A stretch of DNA of 13,010 nucleotides, from assembly GCA_022848785.1 (NCBI GenBank), contig JAJISK010000014.1, forward strand, positions 1 through 13,010, read 5' to 3'. Under the pieces are notes generated by a model that made no database searches, was not told where the DNA came from, and saw only the letters and a list, made by a program, of their open reading frames with translations. Each line of letters opens with the position of its first letter. Positions within the stretch are counted from its first letter, which is position 1. This stretch comes from Thermoplasmatota archaeon. GTDB taxonomy: Archaea; Thermoplasmatota; Thermoplasmata; RBG-16-68-12; JAJISG01. A program made the position numbers and the translations under genes. This document shows positions 6,505 through 13,010 of the stretch, piece after piece.

Positions 6505-6533
6505 CCTTAATAACCTGGGGTCAGATAATAACC
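6505..6533 (+). promoter_or_regulatory. Probable hsp20 promoter with repeated TAATAACC
   Basis: TAATAACC occurs at 6508-6515 and again at 6526-6533, 18 bases apart, in the only A/T-rich patch between the zinc-ribbon frame and hsp20. Either copy could be the TATA box, and the second could be a regulator site overlapping the start region. Both lie 70-95 bases before the hsp20 GTG, so the mRNA should carry a leader of about 45-70 bases, unlike the near-leaderless genes elsewhere in the window. Confidence 0.5.
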
Positions 6534-6601
6534 AGACTGGGCAACCCGGCAGTGGACAGGGGACGTTCCAGGGCCGCAGCCGACGGGAGTGAGGGGCGCG
6601 C

Positions 6602-7057
6602 GTGAGCTTCGAGAAGGACTTCGAGGAGATGCGGAAGCGCATCGACAGGATGCTCAAGGACTTTTTCAGGGGCCGCCCTTACTGGTCTGGAACGCCCGTA
6701 GGCCGCGGTGCCGGCAAGAAGAGGCGGCCCCGGGACGCCGAGCAACGACGAGAGGGTGAATCGATGAGCCGAGTGGTGGAAGGCAAGGATCCCAGCGAGC
6801 GGGAACCGGTCTATGACGTGATTGCCGGGGAAGAGGACATCTTCATTACGGTGGAGCTCCCGGGGACGACCCCGGAGAAAATTAGCCTCCGGGCATCGGA
6901 ACGGGCCCTCACGGTCGAGGCACAGGGGTACCGTCGCTACTGGAAAATACTCGAGATGCCGGAGCCCGTCGAGACGTCGAGCCTGACCTGGACCTTCAAC
7001 AACGGCGTTCTGGATATCACGATCACGAAACAGGCGCGGAGCATCCGCGCCGATTGA
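6602..7057 (+). CDS. Small heat-shock protein, Hsp20/alpha-crystallin family
   Basis: Small heat-shock proteins are ATP-independent holdases that keep unfolding proteins soluble. The 151 residues begin with an archaeal-type amphipathic helix (MSFEKDFEEMRKRIDRMLKD), then a basic linker at about 25-50. The alpha-crystallin domain spans about 68-143: EPVYDVIAGEEDIFITVELPG at its front and FNNGVLDITITK at its end, the latter matching the conserved A-x-x-x-N-G-V-L box. The C-terminal tail is only about seven residues and has no I-x-I/V motif, the usual anchor between dimers, so assembly may be small or different. The start is GTG at 6602, with GGGAGTGAGG 8-17 bases upstream. A second start at 6764 has a strong ribosome-binding site. 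The repeated TAATAACC lies upstream. Confidence 0.87.
   Translation: MSFEKDFEEMRKRIDRMLKDFFRGRPYWSGTPVGRGAGKKRRPRDAEQRREGESMSRVVEGKDPSEREPVYDVIAGEEDIFITVELPGTTPEKISLRASERALTVEAQGYRRYWKILEMPEPVETSSLTWTFNNGVLDITITKQARSIRAD
6754..6766 (+). promoter_or_regulatory. Internal ribosome-binding site and ATG within hsp20
   Basis: GGGTGA (6754-6759) matches the GGTGA core complementary to archaeal 16S rRNA, and the in-frame ATG at 6764 follows after four bases. Initiation here would give a 97-residue product beginning MSRVVEGKDP, which is the bare alpha-crystallin domain without the N-terminal helix. The site is seen directly; its use is inferred. Confidence 0.35.
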
Positions 7058-7136
7058 GGCCCCCACTCGGCGCCCTCGACTCAGTTCGTCCAGCAAGCCG
7101 TCTTGTTCGGGGACGGATGTAGGGCGTCTTCGGCTG

Positions 7137-7143
7137 TATATAT
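7137..7143 (+). promoter_or_regulatory. TATA box (TATATAT) before a micro-gene
   Basis: TATATAT is the strongest TATA match in the window and stands out from its GC-rich surroundings. Its centre lies 34 bases before the GTG at 7174, which predicts a transcript start a few bases before that codon. It is too far (about 260 bases) from korA to be that gene's promoter. Confidence 0.6.
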
Positions 7144-7173
7144 GAAACGCTTAAGATTTCGGGGCCGCCTCTT

Positions 7174-7284
7174 GTGATCGTGAAAGCCCCGAAACAGATC
7201 CGCCTGGAGGAGGAAGCTTGTATCGTGTGCAAGTTTCCGCTCGAGGATTGCGTCTGTCAAGACATCCACAGCGGCGGCGATTAG
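7174..7284 (+). CDS. 36-residue cysteine-rich micro-protein (CxxC...CxC), function unknown
   Basis: The frame runs from GTG at 7174 to TAG at 7282. Its protein has a basic N-terminal third, then EEEACIVCKFPLEDCVC, placing four cysteines at residues 16, 19, 26 and 28. That spacing could hold one zinc ion or an iron-sulfur centre. GC-rich third positions, a GTG at the right distance from a textbook TATA box, and the clustered cysteines make it more likely real than random. A GTG two codons later (7180) is an alternative start. No ribosome-binding site is visible, consistent with a leaderless mRNA. I do not recognise the family. Minus-strand frames cover the same bases but have no comparable promoter. 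The remaining bases 7058-7173 and 7285-7330 show nothing I can assign. Confidence 0.5.
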   Translation: MIVKAPKQIRLEEEACIVCKFPLEDCVCQDIHSGGD

Positions 7285-7338
7285 CCCCCCCCATCCGAGA
7301 GAGCAATCGGACTCCGCCGGGTTTTCAATCTCCCCCTC

Positions 7339-7351
7339 TGGGCTGAGCCCA
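7339..7351. promoter_or_regulatory. Palindrome TGGGC-TGA-GCCCA upstream of the korAB TATA box
   Basis: The 13-base palindrome ends four bases before the TATA-like box of korAB. It is also part of a larger inverted repeat: CCCTCTGGGC (7334-7343) is the exact reverse complement of GCCCAGAGGG (7383-7392), which lies just downstream of the box. Two related half-sites thus flank the promoter, as expected for a dimeric regulator that could loop or clamp it. The repeats are directly seen; a regulator is not identified. Confidence 0.45.
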
Positions 7352-7354
7352 TTA

Positions 7355-7364
7355 CCCTTATAAC
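7355..7364 (+). promoter_or_regulatory. TATA-like box of the korAB operon
   Basis: CCCTTATAAC is centred about 43 bases before the korA start. Spacing predicts transcription beginning near 7385, leaving a leader of about 18 bases that includes GGAGG (7391-7395), seven bases before the TTG at 7403. Confidence 0.6.
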
Positions 7365-7402
7365 GGCCTTAAGACGTAGTCCGCCCAGAGGGAGGTTTTC
7401 CC

Positions 7403-9163
7403 TTGATTACGAACGATCTGGCCGTGATGATTGGCGGTAGGGCCGGCGACGGCAGCCTTGTGACCGGGGAGATCCTGGCCAAGGTGTTTCGGAACATGGG
7501 GTTGGAAGTCTTCACCATCCGGGACTTCCCCTCCAACATTCGAGGCCTGCCCACCAATTACACGATTCGGACGAAAGACCGGTCCATCATGGCTCGGAAG
7601 GACCACCCCGATATCCTCCTCGCGATCGACGAAGAGGCCGTCCGCTTGCACGGGAACGAGTTGCCTCCGGACGGGGTTTTGATCCACGACAATTCCAGCG
7701 GGGAAGGCCCCCCCGATTTCGAGAGGGAGGACGTCCACGTCTACCAGGTCCCATTGAAGAGCATCGCGGTGGACAATCTGGGAGGCGCGCGCGCGGAGAT
7801 TTTCAAAAACGTCGTATCCCTCGGCGTGTTGGCCCACCTCCTCTCCGTTGACGTGGCTATCATCAAAGAGGCCATCAAGAAGGAGTTCTCCCGGAAAGGA
7901 GAGGAGATCGTCCGAAAGAACTTCCAGGCCCTGGACCTGGGCGCACAATACGCCGATGAGCACTTCAAGAAGACGGACCCCTACGTCCTTGAGCGCCGCG
8001 AGAAGCAGGACAGTCTCCTCATTCTTGGGGACCATGCCATCGCTTACGGGGCCCTCGCGGCAGGCCTTCGGTTCTACGCGGGCTATCCCATCACGCCGGC
8101 CACGGAGATCCTCGAGTGGCTCGCGGCCCACATGCCGGATTACAACGGCGTGGTCGTCCAGGCTGAAGACGAGATCTCGGCCGTCACCATGTGTTTGGGT
8201 GCCTCGTACGCCGGGCTCCGATCGATGACGGGGACCTCCGGCCCCGGCGCCGACCTCATGGCGGAGGCGATCAGCATGTCGGGAATGGCGGAGCTCCCCC
8301 TCGTCGTCATCCACGGGCAGCGGGGCGGGCCCGGCACGGGCCTCCCGACCAAGGTGGAGCAGGCGGACCTCAAACACGTCCTCTTCGCCTCCCATGGCGA
8401 CTTCCCTCGAATCGTGCTCGCCCCGGGGACGATCGAGGACGGATTCTATCTGACCGCGAAGGCCCTCAACCTGGCCGAGCGATTCCAACTTCCCGTGATC
8501 GTGCTCACTGACCTGGCCCTCTGCCAGAACAAGCAGACGATCCCGCCGTTTGACCTTTCCCAGATCGAGGTCGACCGCGGGAAGCTCCTCACCAAGCCCA
8601 TCGAGGCCATGCAGTCCGCGAATGGCGGCATCTTCCAGCGCTACGCCCTCGTCGAGGATGGGGTTTCCCCGCGCTCGATTCCCTCCATCCCCGGCGGGTT
8701 GTACGAGGCCAGCAGCAACGAGCACGATGAGATGGGCTACACGACGGAGGACCCCGAACTCCGGAAGGCCATGATGGCAAAGCGGATGCACAAGTTGGAG
8801 ACCGCCAGGACCGAGTTGCCCGGGCCAGTCCTCCACGGGGACCCGTCTGCGGACCTCGTCTTCCTGAGCTACGGGTATCCGACGGGGGCCATCTGGGAGG
8901 CGATGGAGCGCCTGAAGGAGGACGGCATCGCGACGAAGTACGTTCAGCTCCGCACTCTCTGGCCGTTCCCGGCGGAGGAGGTGGGAGACCTCCTCGCGGA
9001 CGCAAGGGAAATCCTCGTGGTGGAGCACAACTACTCCGGCCAATTGGCCGCGTTGCTGCCCACTCTCCTGGGGAAGGTCTTGCCGACGACCTCCGTGACC
9101 CGATACGATGGCCTCTTGATGACCCCGGGGGAGATCGTGGCGGCGGCGAAGGAGGTGGCCTAG
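7403..9163 (+). CDS. korA: 2-oxoacid:ferredoxin oxidoreductase, fused gamma-alpha subunit
   Basis: With the beta subunit this enzyme converts a 2-oxoacid plus CoA to acyl-CoA and CO2 while reducing ferredoxin, reversibly. The 586 residues comprise a gamma domain (about 1-195; GGRAGDGSLVTGEILAK near 11-27, then FPSNIRGLPTNY) fused to an alpha domain (from about 205). The alpha domain carries YPITPAT at 228-234, the motif near the thiamine diphosphate and substrate, and GQRGGPGTGLPTK at 305-317. This two-subunit fused layout is that of Sulfolobus-type and many bacterial KorAB enzymes. The start is TTG at 7403, supported by GGAGG seven bases upstream. The gene abuts korB with no gap. Whether 2-oxoglutarate, pyruvate or several acids are used cannot be settled here. 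Confidence 0.92.
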   Translation: MITNDLAVMIGGRAGDGSLVTGEILAKVFRNMGLEVFTIRDFPSNIRGLPTNYTIRTKDRSIMARKDHPDILLAIDEEAVRLHGNELPPDGVLIHDNSSGEGPPDFEREDVHVYQVPLKSIAVDNLGGARAEIFKNVVSLGVLAHLLSVDVAIIKEAIKKEFSRKGEEIVRKNFQALDLGAQYADEHFKKTDPYVLERREKQDSLLILGDHAIAYGALAAGLRFYAGYPITPATEILEWLAAHMPDYNGVVVQAEDEISAVTMCLGASYAGLRSMTGTSGPGADLMAEAISMSGMAELPLVVIHGQRGGPGTGLPTKVEQADLKHVLFASHGDFPRIVLAPGTIEDGFYLTAKALNLAERFQLPVIVLTDLALCQNKQTIPPFDLSQIEVDRGKLLTKPIEAMQSANGGIFQRYALVEDGVSPRSIPSIPGGLYEASSNEHDEMGYTTEDPELRKAMMAKRMHKLETARTELPGPVLHGDPSADLVFLSYGYPTGAIWEAMERLKEDGIATKYVQLRTLWPFPAEEVGDLLADAREILVVEHNYSGQLAALLPTLLGKVLPTTSVTRYDGLLMTPGEIVAAAKEVA

Positions 9164-10042
9164 ATGGCCCAGGCCTACGACCTCACCATCAAGGAATTCA
9201 ACGCGCACGAGGAGACCTGGTGTCCGGGGTGCGGGGACTTTGGTGTGAACGGCGCCCTGAAGCGGGCCATGGTCAACCTGGAGCTGAGCCCCGAGCAGAT
9301 CGTCCTCGTGACCGGCATCGGGTGCTCGAGCAAGATCTCGGACTACTTCAAGTCCTACACCTTCCACACGATTCACGGCCGTCCCTTGCCGGTGGCCAGC
9401 GCCATCAAGATCGCGAACCCCGAACTCAACGTGATCGTCGCGACAGGGGATGGCGACGGCTACGCCATCGGGATGGGACACTTCATCCATGCCATTCGAC
9501 GAAACGTGAACATCACCATGATCGTGATGAACAACCAGGTCTACGCCCTGACGAAGGGCCAGTTTTCCCCGACCGCCGCCCGCGGATTCGAGTCCGGTAC
9601 GTCCCCCGACGGATCGGAGGAAGACCCCATCGACGGGGTCGCCCTGGCCTTGGCCGCCGGCGCCTCGTTCGTGGCCCGGTCGTTTTCGGCCGACATGAAG
9701 GGAAGCATCGCCATCTTCGAGGCCGCCATCCAGCACCCCGGCTTTTCCTTCGTGGACGACCTGAGCCCGTGTGTGACTTTCAACAAGGTCAACACCTACG
9801 CGTGGTTCCGACAGAACATCCGAAAGCTCGAGGAGGAGGACTACGAGCCCACCGATCGCACACGTGCCCTGGAGCTCGTCCTGAACTCCGAGAAGATTCC
9901 CGTCGGGATCTTGTATCAGGATGATAGCCCCCCAGAACCCTACGAGAAGCGGGTCCTGAGGGACCTCACGAAGGCGCCCGTCTGGGAGAACCTGGACCCG
10001 AAGGCCTGGGAATACGAGCGGATCATGGACGAGTTCCGCTGA
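9164..10042 (+). CDS. korB: 2-oxoacid:ferredoxin oxidoreductase, beta subunit
   Basis: The beta subunit binds thiamine diphosphate and one [4Fe-4S] cluster and hands electrons to ferredoxin. In its 292 residues the four cluster cysteines are visible: C20 and C23 in WCPGCGDFG, C54 in GIGCSSK, C203 in LSPCVTFN. The thiamine-diphosphate/Mg motif is GDGDGYAIGMGHFIHA (95-110) through VMNN (121-124), followed by QVYALTKGQFSPT. HGRPLPVASAIKIANP at 71-86 is the usual family stretch. Length is normal. The ATG follows the korA stop directly and has GGAGG eight bases before it inside the end of korA, so the two subunits are made together. No ferredoxin-like delta subunit is encoded nearby, so a separate ferredoxin is expected elsewhere. 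Confidence 0.94.
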   Translation: MAQAYDLTIKEFNAHEETWCPGCGDFGVNGALKRAMVNLELSPEQIVLVTGIGCSSKISDYFKSYTFHTIHGRPLPVASAIKIANPELNVIVATGDGDGYAIGMGHFIHAIRRNVNITMIVMNNQVYALTKGQFSPTAARGFESGTSPDGSEEDPIDGVALALAAGASFVARSFSADMKGSIAIFEAAIQHPGFSFVDDLSPCVTFNKVNTYAWFRQNIRKLEEEDYEPTDRTRALELVLNSEKIPVGILYQDDSPPEPYEKRVLRDLTKAPVWENLDPKAWEYERIMDEFR

Positions 10043-10073
10043 CACGCTCCAGCCGCCGATCGGCCGGTCAAAG

Positions 10074-10083
10074 GCTTAAATCC
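10074..10083 (+). promoter_or_regulatory. TATA-like box before the Nudix gene
   Basis: GCTTAAATCC is centred about 33 bases before the ATG at 10112, giving a near-leaderless transcript. A perfect 10-base palindrome GCCGATCGGC (10055-10064) sits ten bases upstream and could be a regulator site, though short G/C palindromes are common in such DNA. Confidence 0.5.
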
Positions 10084-10111
10084 GGGCGGACGCGTAGTCT
10101 TCCCGAAGTGT

Positions 10112-10573
10112 ATGGTCCGCGCGGGACGCCCTCGCACCGACAAGGAAACCCCGTTGGTGGAGGCCTCCTCCGCGGGGGGCGTGGTCTTTCGTCCGGGCGG
10201 CGAGGTCCTCCTGCTCCGGAAAGGAAACGAGCGGCGCTGGTGCCTCCCCAAGGGAGGCGTGGAAGAGGGCGAAGGGCCTGAGGACGCGGCTCGCCGGGAG
10301 ATCCGGGAGGAGACGGGCCTCTACTGCACCCTCGTGGGCCACGTCCTGGACATTCGCTACCAGTACTATTGGCCCGCGGAGAGCGTGAATTATGACAAGA
10401 CCGTGAAGTACTACCTGGCCGAGGTAGTGGGCGGAAGCGTCAAGCTTGAGCCGTTTTTCGATGGGTACCGGTGGTGCAGCGAGAAGGAGGCGCTGCGCCT
10501 CCTGCACTACGAGAACGACAAGCGGGTCGTTCGCCGCGCCTTTCGTCATCTCCGTGGGATGCGAGGCGCGTAG
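10112..10573 (+). CDS. Nudix hydrolase
   Basis: Nudix hydrolases cleave nucleoside diphosphates linked to another group X, often for sanitation of damaged nucleotides or alarmones. The 153-residue protein contains a complete Nudix box (G-x5-E-x7-R-E-I-x-E-E-x-G-L) from G48 to L70, with the metal-binding REIREE at 62-67. The preceding RRWCLPKGGVEEGE and the strand AGGVVFRPGGEVLLLRKG resemble the MutT/diadenosine-polyphosphate hydrolase branch, and YWPAESVNYDKTVKYYLAEV follows. The first 18 residues are basic and outside the core. It has its own TATA-like box and ends seven bases from the convergent polX stop. The substrate cannot be deduced from the sequence. Confidence 0.88.
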   Translation: MVRAGRPRTDKETPLVEASSAGGVVFRPGGEVLLLRKGNERRWCLPKGGVEEGEGPEDAARREIREETGLYCTLVGHVLDIRYQYYWPAESVNYDKTVKYYLAEVVGGSVKLEPFFDGYRWCSEKEALRLLHYENDKRVVRRAFRHLRGMRGA

Positions 10574-10580
10574 GGAACGC

Positions 10581-12287
10581 TCAGCGGTCTAACCACGCCT
10601 GAAATTCCGCGAGCGGCCGCGTATTGACCACATCTTCCGCCTCGAGCCATCCCCTTCGGGCCTGTCCCACGCCAAACTTCATCTGATTGAGCCCGACCGT
10701 GGCGTGGGCGTCTGTATTGATGATGAGAGGGGCGCCTGCCTCCTTGGCCGCGCGCGCATGGGCGCCGTTGAGGTCGAGGCGAGAAATCCCTGCGTTGAGC
10801 TCCAACGCGGTCCCCGTTTCCGCGGCCACCTCGAAGACCCGGGGGAGGTCCAGGGCGATGGGCTCTCGCTCGTTGATGTGCCGGGCGGTGGGATGGGCGA
10901 GGATGGTCAGGAACTCGTTCTCCATGGCCGCGATGACTCGGGCTGTCATCTCCCCTTCTGGTTGGGTGAATCGGGAGTGGATGGATCCGATGGCAAAGTC
11001 AAGGCCCTTGAGGACCTCATCCGGGTAGTCCAGTCGCCCTCCCTCGAGGATGTCTACCTCCGCCCCGTGGAGGATGCGGACCTCGGGCATCTTCTCCTGA
11101 AGGTCCTGGATCCTGGCATCTTCCTCGGCAACCTCCTCCTCCTTCAACCCGCCGGCGATGTGGAGCGATTGGGAGTGGTCGCTGATGCCCACGTACTCGT
11201 ACCCCGTCGCCTGGGCCGCCCGGACCATGGCCTCGAGGGTATCGTGGCCGTCGCTCCAGGTTGTGTGGACATGGAGGTCCCCTCTCAGATTCTCAAGCGT
11301 GATGAGATGGGGAAGCTCACCGCGTTGGGCGGCCTCGATCTCGCCCTGTCCCTGGCGAAGTTCCGGCTCGATATATGGCAGATCCAGCGCCCGATAGACC
11401 TCCTCCTCCGTAGCCCCCGCCACCTGCTTATCGCCGCGAGAGACCCCGTATTCGTTAAGCCGCATCCCAAGCGAGATCGCGAGGTTGCGGAGCCGAATGT
11501 TGTGGTCTTTCGAGCCGGTAAAGTACAGGAGGCCGGCCCCGTAACTCTCCGCGTCCAGAACCCGCAGGTCGGCCTGCATGCCGTCGCCCAGGATCACCGA
11601 GGACTTCGTGTTCCCCTGCAGGAGGACCTCCTGCACGTCGGGCATCCCGACGAACGCCAACATGACCTCGGCGGGCGCCTCCGAGGTGGCCAGGATGTCG
11701 ATGTCACCGATGGTCTCGCGCATCCTTCGCAGACTCCCCCCGATGGCGATCTGGTCGATGGGGGCCCGGGCCTTCAGGTAGACGATCATCCCTTCGGCGA
11801 TCGGGAGCGCCCGTCCCAGGATCATCCGTTGCACGTAGGCCTCTCTTAGCTCGATTCCCCGGAGGATGTTCTCCGCCTTCTTGGGCCCGAGACCCTTGAC
11901 GCGGGAGAGCCGACCTGACTCGGCGGCTGCCTTCAACTCCGCTACCGTCGAGATGTCCAGACGATCGTAGAGCAGTTTCGTCGTCTTGGGACCTACCCCC
12001 TGGATCCGCATGATCTCGAGGAGCCCCTCGGGGATTTCGGCCTTCAGCTTCTCGTGCGCCTGGACCCGGCCCGTCTCCAGGAACTCGGCAATCTTCGCGG
12101 CCAGGTTCTTCCCGATGCCGGGAATCTCGCCGACGCGGTCCTCCCCCCAGAGGTCCTCCACATCCTGGCTCATCCCCTCGATGTTCCGGGCGGCGCGGCG
12201 GTAGGCACTGGGCTTGAACTCCACTCCCTGGAGTTCGAGGTAGTCCGCCATCCCGAAGAAGATGCGGGCCACCTCCTGGTTCTTCAC
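10581..12287 (-). CDS. polX: Family X DNA polymerase with C-terminal PHP exonuclease domain (PolX)
   Basis: PolX fills short gaps in base-excision repair; its PHP domain is a metal-dependent 3'-5' exonuclease/phosphatase. The 568 residues show an 8-kDa helix-hairpin-helix region (GEIPGIGKNLAAKI near 53-66; QGVGPKTTKLL; VKGLGPKKA), the nucleotidyltransferase core GGSLRRMRETIGDIDIL (183-199) with Asp195/Asp197 and a third Asp in QADLRV (about 240), and YFTGSKDHN (255-263). The PHP domain has HVHTTWSDG (H339, H341), SDHS (H371), GAEVDIL (E410), SIHSRF (H437), AHPTARH (H465) and NTDAHA (D526, H528), so all expected metal ligands are present. The start is GTG at 12287: MKNQEVARIF matches PolX N-termini, and a TATA box lies about 27 bases upstream. 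The frame open to 12899 overlaps the divergent ATPase and is not coding. Confidence 0.93.
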   Translation of the reverse strand: MKNQEVARIFFGMADYLELQGVEFKPSAYRRAARNIEGMSQDVEDLWGEDRVGEIPGIGKNLAAKIAEFLETGRVQAHEKLKAEIPEGLLEIMRIQGVGPKTTKLLYDRLDISTVAELKAAAESGRLSRVKGLGPKKAENILRGIELREAYVQRMILGRALPIAEGMIVYLKARAPIDQIAIGGSLRRMRETIGDIDILATSEAPAEVMLAFVGMPDVQEVLLQGNTKSSVILGDGMQADLRVLDAESYGAGLLYFTGSKDHNIRLRNLAISLGMRLNEYGVSRGDKQVAGATEEEVYRALDLPYIEPELRQGQGEIEAAQRGELPHLITLENLRGDLHVHTTWSDGHDTLEAMVRAAQATGYEYVGISDHSQSLHIAGGLKEEEVAEEDARIQDLQEKMPEVRILHGAEVDILEGGRLDYPDEVLKGLDFAIGSIHSRFTQPEGEMTARVIAAMENEFLTILAHPTARHINEREPIALDLPRVFEVAAETGTALELNAGISRLDLNGAHARAAKEAGAPLIINTDAHATVGLNQMKFGVGQARRGWLEAEDVVNTRPLAEFQAWLDR

Positions 12288-12308
12288 GGTCGTCTCAAAG
12301 CCGCGGTT

Positions 12309-12320
12309 CGTTAATAGATT
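12309..12320 (-). promoter_or_regulatory. TATA-like box of polX
   Basis: On the minus strand AATCTATTAACG lies with its centre about 27 bases before the GTG at 12287, exactly where archaeal TATA boxes sit relative to the transcript start. This predicts a leaderless mRNA and supports the GTG as the real polX start. Confidence 0.6.
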
Positions 12321-12378
12321 CCCGGGGGAGTCCGTTCGCGGAAGGACCCCTGTTCTCTGGAGGGATAATGGGGCACAA

Positions 12379-12388
12379 AGGTATAGGA
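12379..12388 (+). promoter_or_regulatory. TATA-like box of the GvpD-like ATPase gene
   Basis: AGGTATAGGA, in the 135-base divergent gap with polX, is centred about 39 bases before the ATG at 12423. A second A/T patch, GGATAATGG near 12363, is an alternative and would suit an upstream in-frame ATG at 12390. The rest of the gap shows nothing else I can assign. Confidence 0.4.
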
Positions 12389-12422
12389 AATGAGGAAGCC
12401 ATCCCCGCGGCGAGCTGGCTCG

Positions 12423-13010
12423 ATGGACTTTCGAGGGATACCAGAGGACTTGCTTGCCTTCTTTCGGGGGACGGGAGGTCATTCCCTCATCGTCAAGGGC
12501 TCCGCCGGGACGGGCAAGACGACCCTCGCCCTTCAATTGATCGAGGAACTCGACGACATCCCGGGGTCCTACTATCTGAGCCTCCGCGTCTCGGACACCT
12601 CCCTCTATCGCCAGTTCCCATGGCTCCAGGCGAAGGTCCGAGAGGCCGAGCTCATGAAGATCGGGCAGCGGTTTCTGCGAAGCTTCGACGACCTGAGCGA
12701 CGAGGAACAGGAGCGCGTCCGGCAGGCCCGGTCCCTCTTGCGTGAGGTCTCCGAGGACGAAGTCCGCGTGAGCCGCGTCGACCGCACGGAGCTGAACAGG
12801 CTCGAAGGCCGCGTTGAGATGGGCCAAGAGGGGGGCGACATCTACGAGGGCGTCGAAGGGGGGGAAGTGACGGACGAGGGCGTCATCTTTGACCTCCACT
12901 CCGACCTTCCAGAGATGGACCTCGCCTACGAGGCGGTGGACAAGAATCTCCCTCAGAAGAGCCTCTTGGTCATCGACAGCATCGACGCCCTCAGCGAGCG
13001 GTACGGCATC
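12423..13010 (+). CDS. RecA-superfamily (GvpD/KaiC-like) ATPase, C-terminus outside the window
   Basis: The 196 visible residues run to the window edge without a stop. MDFRGIPEDLLAFF is followed by GHSLIVKG and a Walker A loop GSAGTGKTT (about 26-34), and a Walker B strand SLLVIDSIDAL lies near 180-190. Between them, about 65-150 is a long charged insert rich in Glu, Arg and Asp (for example DDLSDEEQERVRQARSLLREV), longer than in RecA/RadA. This layout resembles the archaeal GvpD-like P-loop ATPases, whose role is mostly unknown outside gas-vesicle regulation in haloarchaea. An in-frame ATG at 12390 would add eleven basic residues; I prefer 12423 because family members begin close to the IPEDLL helix. 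No ribosome-binding site is evident. It is divergent from polX. Confidence 0.8.
   Translation, partial: MDFRGIPEDLLAFFRGTGGHSLIVKGSAGTGKTTLALQLIEELDDIPGSYYLSLRVSDTSLYRQFPWLQAKVREAELMKIGQRFLRSFDDLSDEEQERVRQARSLLREVSEDEVRVSRVDRTELNRLEGRVEMGQEGGDIYEGVEGGEVTDEGVIFDLHSDLPEMDLAYEAVDKNLPQKSLLVIDSIDALSERYGI

Noticed and set aside
7081..7269. Minus-strand frame of 62 codons over the cysteine-rich micro-gene
   Set aside because: No TATA-like box or ribosome-binding site precedes it and no domain is visible. The plus-strand frame has a strong TATA box and clustered cysteines.
7285..7325. Weak stem TCCGA/TCGGA followed by TTTT, a possible terminator
   Set aside because: The stem is only five base pairs with an eight-base loop and the T run is four bases and displaced, so it is not convincing.
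7358..10045. Minus-strand frame of 895 codons
   Set aside because: It mirrors korA and korB exactly; its length reflects the codon use of those genes. The plus strand has all cofactor motifs.
10704..11849. Plus-strand frame of 381 codons
   Set aside because: It is antisense to the PolX PHP and polymerase domains, where the minus strand has all metal ligands.
12288..12899. N-terminal extension of polX
   Set aside because: It overlaps the Walker A region of the divergent ATPase, and PolX proteins begin at the MKNQEVARIF position with a TATA box at the right distance.

Overview
The window is a compact, GC-rich piece of an archaeal chromosome. The archaeal origin rests on the gene set: a PurP-family ATP-grasp enzyme, GEK1-type D-aminoacyl-tRNA deacylase (DtdA), KptA with an N-terminal zinc knuckle, a PAC2-family proteasome-assembly protein, a two-subunit 2-oxoacid:ferredoxin oxidoreductase and a GvpD-like RecA-superfamily ATPase. 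Many genes also have an A/T-rich TATA-like box about 30 bases before the start codon and no Shine-Dalgarno site, which suggests leaderless transcripts. The lineage is probably euryarchaeal, possibly Thermoplasmatota-like, but I cannot fix it without a search. I see no tRNA, rRNA, CRISPR array, insertion sequence or phage gene.

Layout. Positions 1-2360 (minus strand) hold a flavoenzyme pair, an alkyl-DHAP-synthase-like FAD oxidase translationally coupled to GlpD, whose C-terminus lies outside the window. A short divergent gap with one shared TATA-like element separates it from a PurP-family gene (2427-3584, plus). That gene converges, with a 3-base gap, on a minus-strand pair dtdA-kptA (5105-3588) concerned with tRNA/RNA quality control. 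A divergent region with a strong hairpin leads to a cysteine-free thioredoxin-fold protein (5208-5513), then a proteostasis group: a PAC2 protein ending in an HbYX-like tail (5549-6310), a tiny zinc-ribbon frame without a normal start codon (6333-6473) and an Hsp20 (6602-7057). A second tiny cysteine-rich frame (7174-7284) precedes the korA-korB operon (7403-10042), which has a palindrome next to its TATA box. A Nudix hydrolase (10112-10573) converges on a full PolX-PHP DNA polymerase (12287-10581, minus). A GvpD-like ATPase starts divergently at 12423 and runs off the right edge.

How the genes fit together. GlpD would feed electrons and DHAP into central metabolism, and KorAB makes or consumes acyl-CoA with ferredoxin. 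DtdA and KptA act on damaged or mis-charged RNA. The PAC2 protein and Hsp20 act in protein turnover and folding. PolX and possibly the Nudix hydrolase act in DNA repair and nucleotide sanitation. Most of this is housekeeping. The points most worth a second look are the GlpD/AGPS-like pair in an archaeon, the divergent PurP active site, the HbYX tail, the cysteine-less thioredoxin fold, the two unannotated micro-genes with paired cysteines, and the hairpin that would hide the dtdA ribosome-binding site.
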